A stretch of 39,867 nt of DNA from Candidatus Viridilinea mediisalina (GTDB taxonomy: Bacteria > Chloroflexota > Chloroflexia > Chloroflexales > Chloroflexaceae). The notes under the pieces are model-generated. The model saw nothing but the letters and a program-made list of their open reading frames with translations. It had not been told where the DNA came from and did no database searches. The stretch spans positions 1-39,867 of the forward strand of contig NZ_NQWI01000044.1 in the NCBI RefSeq assembly GCF_002532535.1, given 5' to 3'. Positions 1 through 8,000 of the stretch are shown piece by piece. The position numbers and the translations under genes are program-made. How positions within the stretch are numbered: position 1 is the first letter of the stretch; every line of letters starts with the position of its first letter.

Positions 1-90
1 CCCCTGTTCTCTGTTCCCCTGTTCTCTGTTCCCCTGTTCTCTGTTCCCCTGTTCTCTGTTCCCCTGTTCCCCTGTTCTCTGTTCCCTGTA
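1..90. repeat. TGTTC-rich tandem array upstream of the KR-DH gene
   Basis: A near-perfect 15-bp tandem unit (CCCCTGTTCTCTGTT) starts at base 1 and repeats about four times, followed by degenerate half units up to about base 90. It probably continues beyond the window's left edge. A related array precedes the next gene (1908-2063), so both lipid-synthase genes are separated from their upstream neighbour by the same kind of spacer. No promoter is visible inside it. Confidence 0.9.
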
Positions 91-105
91 CTTTAGGATC
101 ATCTC

Positions 106-1848
106 ATGACCAACAATACAACTCCCCGGCCCGTAGATGCCAACTCGCTCTTCGTTGTGAGCGGCGGGGCGCGTGGTATTACGGCCAATTGTGTGGTGGG
201 CATGGCCCGCCGCTTTCGCTGTGGTTTTATTCTGCTGGGGCGCTCGGCGGCGGGTGAGCCGCCCGCGTTTGTGGCGGAGTGTCCCGATGAGCCGGCCTTG
301 ATGCAGCGGATTGCCAAGGAGCTTGCCGCCCGGGGCGAGAAGGCGACGCCTGCGGTGATCCGGCGTGAGCTTGGTACGATCCAGGCGCAGCGCGAGATTG
401 CCCATACGCTGGCGGAGATTCGTGCTGCCGGTGGCCGCGCTGAGTATCTGAGTGTGGATATTGCTGATGCTGCGGCGCTACGCAGCGCCTTGACCGATGC
501 CCAAACGCGCCTTGGGCCGATTACCGGCCTCTTCCACGGCGCGGGTGTGCTGGCCGACCGGCGCATTGAGCAGAAGCGGGCCGCCGATTTTGATGCGGTC
601 TTTACGCCGAAAATCATTGGCCTGCGTAATCTGCTGGCCTGCCTCGCGCCCGCCGATCTGCACCACCTGATCCTCTTCTCCTCGGCGGCGGGCTTCTACG
701 GCAACCCGGGTCAGTCGGACTATGCGATGGCTAATGAAATCCTCAATCGGGTGGCACACCTGATCCAACGCGACGCCCCGGCCTGCCATACGGTCGCGCT
801 GAACTGGGGGCCGTGGGATGCGGGCATGGTGACGCCTGCGCTCAAGGCGCTCTTTGCCGAACGGGGGATTCAGGTGATTCCGCTGGATGCGGGCGTGGCC
901 CGTCTGGTGGACGAGTTGGAATTCCGTGCCGAGCGCCCGCCCCAGGTGTTGGTCGGCAGCCCCTTGGCCCCGCCGCCGGAGCCCTACAGCGGCCCGTTGC
1001 GGACGTGGCGCATTCGCCGTAGGCTCACCCAGGAGGATAACCCCTTCCTCCAGGATCATATGATTGGCATCCATGCGGTTCTGCCTGCAACATGCGGCAT
1101 GGCCTGGATGATCCATGGCTGCGAGCAGTTGCTGCCCGGCTACCACTTCGCCCGCGCCGAGAACTACCAAGTGCTCAAGGGGATTGTCTTTGATGAGAGC
1201 CTCGCCCCGGAATATGTGCTGACCATTCGTGAGACGGAGCGCGATGCGACGGCGGGGACGTTGACGCTGGAGGCGACGGTGAGCAGCGAGGGTGAGAAGC
1301 GTCCGCGCTACCACTACCGTGCTCGCCTGATTCTGCGTCATGGCCGCCGTGCCGCTGCGCCGCAGATCGAGCAGATGGATCTGCGCGAGCGCCAGCCAAC
1401 GCCGGGGGCCGAGTTGTACGCCAAAGGCACCCTCTTCCACGGGCCGCGCTTCCGCGGCGTCGAACACGTCTTAAGCAGCGATGCCAATGGTCTCACCATG
1501 CGCTGTCAGATGCCCGAAGTGAGCGACCGCGACCAAGGGCAGTTTCCGGTGCGCTCATTCGACCCCTACCTAGCCGATGTGCAATTCCAGAGCCTTGTGA
1601 TCTGGGCCTGGCAGCACCACGGCGCGGCGAGCCTACCGTTGAGCAACGCGGTCGGCGAACTCTACGCCACCCCGCAGCCGGGCGCAACCTTCTACGTAAC
1701 CATGAAGGTACGCTCCAACAGCGACTACCGCATGCTCGCCGACCTGATCGCCCACGATGCCGACGGGCGCATCTATTTGCGCCTTGAGGGCGCAGAGGTG
1801 GCAATCAGCCAGCACCTAAACCGTCTCTTCAACCCGGCTGCAGCGTAG
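106..1848 (+). CDS. KR-DH subunit of a Pfa-like polyketide/fatty-acid synthase
   Basis: This 580-residue protein combines a beta-ketoacyl reductase and a dehydratase, like the C-terminal part of PfaA/HglE-type synthases. The ATG at 106 has AGGA at 95-98, 7 nt upstream. The KR half has the NADPH loop SGGARGIT (19-26), Lys169, Ser193 in LFSSAAG, Tyr206 in SDYAMAN and Asn210, so it looks catalytically complete. From about residue 310 a double-hotdog DH follows, with His318 in a DHMIG..LP context (a slightly shifted HxxxGxxxxP motif) and Asp491/Gln495 in a DxxxQ motif. By family knowledge it would reduce beta-ketoacyl-ACP and then dehydrate the product. It has no KS, AT or ACP, so it must act with a partner, probably encoded just upstream of the window. 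The next gene (2075) supplies KS-CLF-AT-DH-DH in the same direction. The final lipid product cannot be read from the sequence. Confidence 0.88.
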   Translation: MTNNTTPRPVDANSLFVVSGGARGITANCVVGMARRFRCGFILLGRSAAGEPPAFVAECPDEPALMQRIAKELAARGEKATPAVIRRELGTIQAQREIAHTLAEIRAAGGRAEYLSVDIADAAALRSALTDAQTRLGPITGLFHGAGVLADRRIEQKRAADFDAVFTPKIIGLRNLLACLAPADLHHLILFSSAAGFYGNPGQSDYAMANEILNRVAHLIQRDAPACHTVALNWGPWDAGMVTPALKALFAERGIQVIPLDAGVARLVDELEFRAERPPQVLVGSPLAPPPEPYSGPLRTWRIRRRLTQEDNPFLQDHMIGIHAVLPATCGMAWMIHGCEQLLPGYHFARAENYQVLKGIVFDESLAPEYVLTIRETERDATAGTLTLEATVSSEGEKRPRYHYRARLILRHGRRAAAPQIEQMDLRERQPTPGAELYAKGTLFHGPRFRGVEHVLSSDANGLTMRCQMPEVSDRDQGQFPVRSFDPYLADVQFQSLVIWAWQHHGAASLPLSNAVGELYATPQPGATFYVTMKVRSNSDYRMLADLIAHDADGRIYLRLEGAEVAISQHLNRLFNPAAA

Positions 1849-1853
1849 GATTT

Positions 1854-1876
1854 ATGGGAGAACCAGGTTCTCCCAT
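1854..1876. repeat. GGGAGAACC/GGTTCTCCC hairpin
   Basis: A 23-bp palindrome (ATGGGAGAACC A GGTTCTCCCAT) begins 5 nt after the stop codon of the KR-DH gene. Its left arm and core recur at 1895-1909, and a similar hairpin (GTGGGGGAACC...) follows the megasynthase stop at 9743-9765. A further variant lies near 16133-16153. It may attenuate or stabilise mRNA 3' ends. No T-run follows, so it is not a classical terminator. Confidence 0.7.
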
Positions 1877-1907
1877 GCCCTCGCTGGTGTGTACGGGAGA
1901 ACCAGGT

Positions 1908-2063
1908 TCTCTGTTCACCTGTTCTCTGTTCACCTGTTCACCTGTTCCTCTGTTCTCTGTTCTCTGTTCACCTGTTCCTCTGTTCCTCTGTTCACCTGTT
2001 CCTCTGTTCACCTGTTCTCTGTTCACCTGTTCACCTGTTCCTCTGTTCTCTGTTCACCTGTTC
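1908..2063. repeat. TGTTC-rich tandem array between the two synthase genes
   Basis: About 155 bp of 7- and 8-bp units (TCTGTTC, ACCTGTTC, CTCTGTTC) fill most of the intergenic space between the KR-DH gene and the megasynthase. It resembles the array at 1-90. It is open in the megasynthase frame, which creates a spurious Phe/Ser/Cys/Leu/Val-rich N-terminal extension if an upstream start is chosen. Confidence 0.9.
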
Positions 2064-2077
2064 GGAGTTCCCCCTTG
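2064..2077 (+). promoter_or_regulatory. Shine-Dalgarno GGAG and TTG start of the megasynthase
   Basis: GGAG (2064-2067) lies 7 nt upstream of TTG (2075-2077), directly after the tandem array. The TTG is immediately followed by the conserved KS start (TEPIAIVGMACLFPG). This decides the start in favour of TTG 2075 over the in-frame ATG at 1889, which would translate only repeat DNA. Confidence 0.75.
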
Positions 2078-5000
2078 ACAGAACCAATAGCAATTGTCGG
2101 CATGGCATGCCTCTTTCCGGGCGCGAGCTCGCTTGGGGAGTTTTGGCAGAATCTTGTCGCTGGGCGTGATAGCACTTCGCTGGCGACGTTTGAGCAGATG
2201 GGGATTGATCCGCTGCTGCTCTTTGATCCGGCGAAGGGCAAACGTGACCGCTACTATGCGCTGCGCGGCGGTTTTGTGCAGGCGCCGCCGTTTGATCCGA
2301 CTGGCTTCCAGTTGCCGCCTGAACACCTCGCCGAACTCGATAAGCTCTATGCATGGACGCTGCGCGTGACCCGTGAGGCGCTGGCTGATGGCGGCGTCTT
2401 TGGCGATCTTGATGCGCTGAGGCGCTGCGGAATAGTGCTGGGTAACCTCTCCTTCCCGACCCACGCTTCGCAACGCTTGCTTGCGCCGATCTACCGGCGG
2501 GCGGTGGAGCAGGGCTTGGCCCAGTTGGCGGGCTGGCCGGTGGCGCTCGATCCGGCGATCTTTGCGGCGCCAGGTGCCGCCCGTGATGCGGCAATTTCGG
2601 CTGGCCCTGCCGCGCTTGCGGCGCAGGCGTTGGGCTTGCGCGGCGGCTGGATGGCCCTCGACGCCGCCTGTGCCTCGTCGCTCTATGCGCTCAAGTTGGC
2701 CTGCACCCAGTTGCAACTGGGCAAGGCCGACCTGATGCTGGCCAGTGCGGTGAGTGCCGCCGATGCGCTCTTTATCCATATGGGCTTTTCGATCTTCCAA
2801 GCCTACCCCGAAGGGGGCACGAGTGCGCCCTTTGAGCGCGAATCGCGTGGGCTGACCTCGGGCGAAGGGGCGGGTGCGCTGCTGCTCAAGCGCTACAGCG
2901 ACGCTGTGCGCGATGGCAACAAGATCTATGCGCTCATTCGAGGCATCGGCTGGTCGAACGACGGCGCGGGCAAACATGTACTCGTACCCAACCCCAAAGG
3001 CCAACTGCTGGCCTACGAACGCGCCTATGCTGAAGCGGGCCTTGCGCCCAGTGACACGGCCTACATCGAGTGCCACGCGACCGGCACGCCCGTTGGCGAT
3101 ACTGTTGAACTCCAGACCATCGAGCAGTTCTTTGGTCAACGTGGCCACCTCCCGCTGCTCGGCTCGGTCAAATCCAACTTTGGCCACATGCTCACCGCCG
3201 CCGGCATGGCGGGCGTGATGAAGGTCGCGTTGAGCATGGCCCACAACCAGATTCCGCCGACCATTGGCATCACAACGCCCCTCGCCAGCCCCTCGGGCGC
3301 GGTCGGCCCACAGCAGATCGTGCGGAGCGCACAGCCCTGGCCCAGCAGCCACCCGAACCAGGCAGCAGTGAGCGCCTTCGGCTTTGGGGGTACCAATGCT
3401 CACCTGGTGTTGGAGCGGGTTGGGCAGGGGCTTCGGCAAGCTCAGCCAACGGGCGACAAGAGCGACGCCCGTGGGCTTCGGCAAGCTCAGCCAACGAGTG
3501 CAGGCGACGCCCGTGGGCTTCGGCAAGCTCAGCCAGCGGGCAACAAGAGCGACACCCGTTGGCTGAGCCTGTCGAAGCCAACGAGTGCAGGCGACGCCCG
3601 TGGGCTTCGACAAGCTCAGCCAACGAGCCTGTCGAAGCCAGCGCCTCATCCCCCCCTCGCCATCATCGGCATGGGCGCCTGCTTCGGCCCGTGGCAGAGC
3701 CTGAATGAATTTGAGCAGGCGCTCGTCGCTGGTGAGCAGGCGTTTGGCCCGCTGCCCGCGACGCGCTGGAAGGGGTGTGAGCAGGATGGCGATCTCTTGC
3801 GTGCCTATGGCCTAGCCGAGGGCGTTGCGCCTGCCGGTAGCTACATCGAGCGCTTCACGATTGACAGCCTGCGCTACAAGATTCCGCCCGCTGCGGGCGA
3901 TCAGCCCATTCCGCAGCAGTTGCTCATTCTCAAGGTGGCCGACGAGGCGCTGCGCGATGCTGGTATGCAGCCGGGGGGCAATGTGGCGGTGCTGGTGGCG
4001 ATGGAGGCGGAACTGGCCGTCCATCAGTTTCGTGCCCGTGTAGATATGGTCTGGCAACTGCCCGCTGCGCTTGAGCAGGCGGGGATTCATTTGCAGCCGA
4101 CAGAGTTGGCGCAGCTTGAAGATGCGATCAAGGCGACGCTCAACGATCCGGCGCAGGTGAACCAGTACACCAGCTTTATTGGCAACCTGATGGCCTGCCG
4201 CATCGCTGCGCTCTGGGACTTTAGCGGCCCGGCCTTTACGATTGCCGCCGAGGAGTGCGGTGTCTTCCGCGCCCTGGAGATCGCCCAAGAACTCCTGGCG
4301 GCAGGCAGCGTCGAGGCGGTCGTGGTGGGCGCAGTGGACCTTGCGGGCGGCGTGGAGCGCGTGCTCACCCGCAGCATCGTGAGTCCCGTCGGCAGCGGTG
4401 TGGGCCACGCTGATTCGGTCACTGGCTGGCTCGTCGGCGAGGGGGCGGGTGCAATTGTGCTGCGTCGCCACAATGCCGAGAGCGAAGCCGAGCAGCGCAT
4501 CTACGCAACCCTCGATTCCCTGGCGCTGCTGACGCAGCAAGCGGGCGAGAACGCGGCCCAGGTGGTAGCGCGGGCAGCCCTGAGCGCCTTGCAAGCCGCA
4601 GGCGTGCCCCCGACCCATGTGGGTGCGTTGGAACTCTGGGCCAGCGGCGTAGCCACCGAGGATACCGCCGAGATCGCTGGGTTAGCGCAGGTCTATGGTG
4701 CAAACGAAGCGAGCCAAAAGGTCGCCCTGACCTGCGCCGTTGGTTCAGCCAAGGCCAACATCGGCCACGCCCAAGCCGCCGCCGGCATCGCCAGCCTCAT
4801 TCGCGCCGCGCTCAGCCTGCACGGGCGCATCCAGCTTGGCGTACCCGGCTGGCACGCCCCGCGTGAAGCGGCGCTCTGGGCAACCACCCCCTTCTACGTC
4901 CCGCACGATACACGCCCCTGGATGGCCCCGCGTGCTATGCGCCGCTGCGCCGCCGTCAATGCCTTGGGCAGCGGTGGGCTGGTGGCGCATGCGGTGTTGG

Positions 5001-8000
5001 GGGAAGTGGGACGGCTACCGGGGAGGCAGAATGAACCTGTCGGTCATCACCCCCTCTCCCGCAACGCGGGAGAGGGGGCAGGGGGTGAGGGCCACCCTGG
5101 GTACTCCCAAAACCCGTCAGCAGGGGGTGAGGGCCGCCCTGGGCACGCCCAGAACCCATCGGCCCTCCCCCCCGCTCCCACAACGTGGGAGATGCGTCGC
5201 CCTGCCCTTCGACAAGCTCAGGGATCGCTTGCCGAAGGGGGGCCGGGGGGTGAGGGCCGTCCCGCCCCGCCCCTCGACCTGCGCGCCCGCCAGCGGCTGC
5301 CGGTCTTGATCCCCTTGGCGGCCAATGAGCTCACGGCGCTGCAAGGGCTGTTGGATGAACTGGAGGCTGCGGTGCAGGCCGGGCAGCCGTTGGAGGCGGT
5401 GCAGCGCGATGCGATCAGCGCATGGAATGAAGCGCGTGGCGCACGCCATACGCTGGCGCTGGTGGCCAATACGCCCAACGATCTGCTGCGTGAGCTTGGT
5501 TTGGCGCGCAAGGCGCTGCCGGGCGTGATTGCTACAGGTCGCTCGTGGGAGACGCCGGGCGGCAGTGCGTTCACGGCGCGCCCCTTGGGCTTGCGCGGCG
5601 AAGTGGCGCTGGTCTACCCGGGGGCCTTTACGAGCTACGCGGGGCTGGGGCGCACGCTGCTGCCCAGTTTCCCCGGCTTGCACGAGGTACTCGAACGGGC
5701 CGCCTCGCGCCCTGATGCGGCGATTGGTGCCCACCGGCTCTACCTGCGCCAGCAGACGCGCCCCAACGAGGCCGATTTGGAGCGGCAGAAGCTGCGGCTG
5801 CGTGGTGATACCACTAGCCTGATGGCGGCGGGAGTCGGTTTTGCCACCCTCTTCACCACGCTGCTGCGCGAAGGCTTTGGCCTGCGCCCCGGCTGCGCTC
5901 TGGGCTACAGCATGGGCGAGTCGACCATGCAGTGGGCTTTGGGCGTCTGGCGCGATGGCGATGAGGTGATGCGCCGCTTGGCCACATCGCCCGTCTTTAC
6001 CCAACGACTCGTCGGCCAGCGCACGGCGGCCCGTGACTACCTGGGCCTTGGGGCGGAGGGCGACGACGACTTCTGGCATGTCTACGTGGTGCGTGCGCCG
6101 GTCGAGCGGGTGCGCGAACGGCTGCGCGGCGAGCGCCAACTCTTTTTGACCCATGTGAATACGCCCAATGAAGTCGTCTTGGCGGGCTTGGCAACGGCCT
6201 TGCCGCCGGTACTGGCCGATCTCGGCGGCGAGAGCTTCCGGGCGCCCTTTGGCGCGGTGATGCACTGCCCGCCGGTGGAGGCCGATTTTGCCGATCTCGT
6301 CACCTTCCACCACATGCCGGTGGCCGACGTGCCGCCCTTGCGCCTCTACACCGCCGCCCACTATGGGGTGGGCGAGGTGAACAGCGACGCGATCGCGCAC
6401 AACATCGCCCGCGCCGTCTGCCAGCCGGTAGACTTCCCGCGCCTCTTGGAGCGCGCCTACGCCGATGGGGCGCGCATCTTCTTGGAGCTTGGGCCGGGCA
6501 ACAGTTGCACCCGCTGGATCGGCGAGTGCTTTGCGGGCCGTGAGCATCTGGCGCTGGCGATTGCCCGGCGCGGCGCCGACGAGCGGCTGACGCTGGTGCA
6601 ACTCCTGGCGCGCCTCGTGGCTCATCAGGTGCCGCTCGATCTCTGGGCGCTGCTGCGCCCCAATGCCGTCCAAGCGCCCAGCGGACGCAGCCTCATGCGC
6701 CCCATCGTTGTCGGCGGCCCTGGCATCACCGCGAGCATCGCCAGTGACACGCATCGTCAGATGGTCGCGGCGGGCCGTGGTGCGCCGCCCGATCCGCTGC
6801 CCGTGCCGGTGCCGCTCGTTGCGCCGCGTGGGTTGGTTGCCGCCAAAGAGCGCATAGAGGCGCAAGAGAACTACGCTGTCATCGCCCCCTCTCCCACGTT
6901 GTGGGAGAGGGGGCCGGGGGGTGAGGGCCACCCATCGCTCCCCCACAACCCACCATTGGTTGCCGCAAAAGAACGCATAGCGACGCAAGAAAATGATGCT
7001 GCCATCTCCCCCTCTCCCACAACGTGGGAGAGGGGGCCGGGGGGTGAGGGCCACCCGTCGCTCCCGAAAAGCCTACCCGCAGCACCTCAAACCCCTATCC
7101 TCCCCACCCATACCCCTCCAGAGGAGGTTCCTGCCTTGGTTGAAGATCTCCCCGCTCCCACCAACCACGCCGAACTACTTGCCGCCCGCGAGCGCACCAT
7201 GCGCCAACTGCTTGGCAATGTTGAAGCGCTGCTCACAGACTCCCCCTCTCCCGCCACGCGGGAGAGGCGTTGCCCTGAGCTTGCCGAAGGGGGGCCGGTG
7301 GGTGAGGGCCACCCCTCAGCCCCCGCAAGCCCAGGGGGTGACGGCCACCCCGCGTCCGCCCAGAACCCCGACGTTATCTGGGACGAAGCGGCCCTCCTCG
7401 AGTTCGCTTGCGGCTCGATTGCTAAGGTCTTTGGGCCGGAGTATGCGGTGATCGATAGCTACCTGCGCCGGGTGCGTCTGCCGATGCCGCCCTATCTGCT
7501 CGTGAGCCGTGTGACCAAGCTCGACGCTGAGCGTGATCTCTATCGCCCGTGCAGTATTACCACTGAGTATGACATTCCGCGCGATGCCTGGTACTGTGTG
7601 GATGGCCAAGCGCCCTGGGCCGTTTCGGTCGAGTCGGGCCAGTGTGACCTGCTGCTCATCAGCTATTTGGGCATCGATTTTCAATGCAAGAGCGAACGGG
7701 TCTACCGTCTGCTCGACTGTACGCTCACCTTCCTCGATGATCTGCCTAAGGCGGGTGAGACGCTGCGCTACGATATTAAGATCAATTCGTTTGCGCGCAA
7801 CGGCGACACGCTGCTCTTCTTCTTTAGCTATGAGTGTTTTGTTGAAGAGCGCATGGTGCTGAAGATGGACGGCGGTTGCGCCGGCTTCTTCTCCGACGGC
7901 GAGTTGGCCGGTGGGCGCGGCGTGATTGACAATGAGCGTGATCTCAAGGAGCGCCGTGCGGCTATCGTGCAGCACTTCAACGCCCCGCTGCGCACGCCGC

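Noticed and set aside
1889-2074. 62-residue N-terminal extension of the megasynthase
   Set aside because: It translates only tandem-repeat DNA, has no ribosome-binding site at its ATG, and the KS begins right after a GGAG-spaced TTG at 2075.
5117-7054. Long antisense open frame (645 codons) opposite the megasynthase
   Set aside because: It is a by-product of high GC in the coding strand; the plus strand carries clear AT catalytic motifs throughout.
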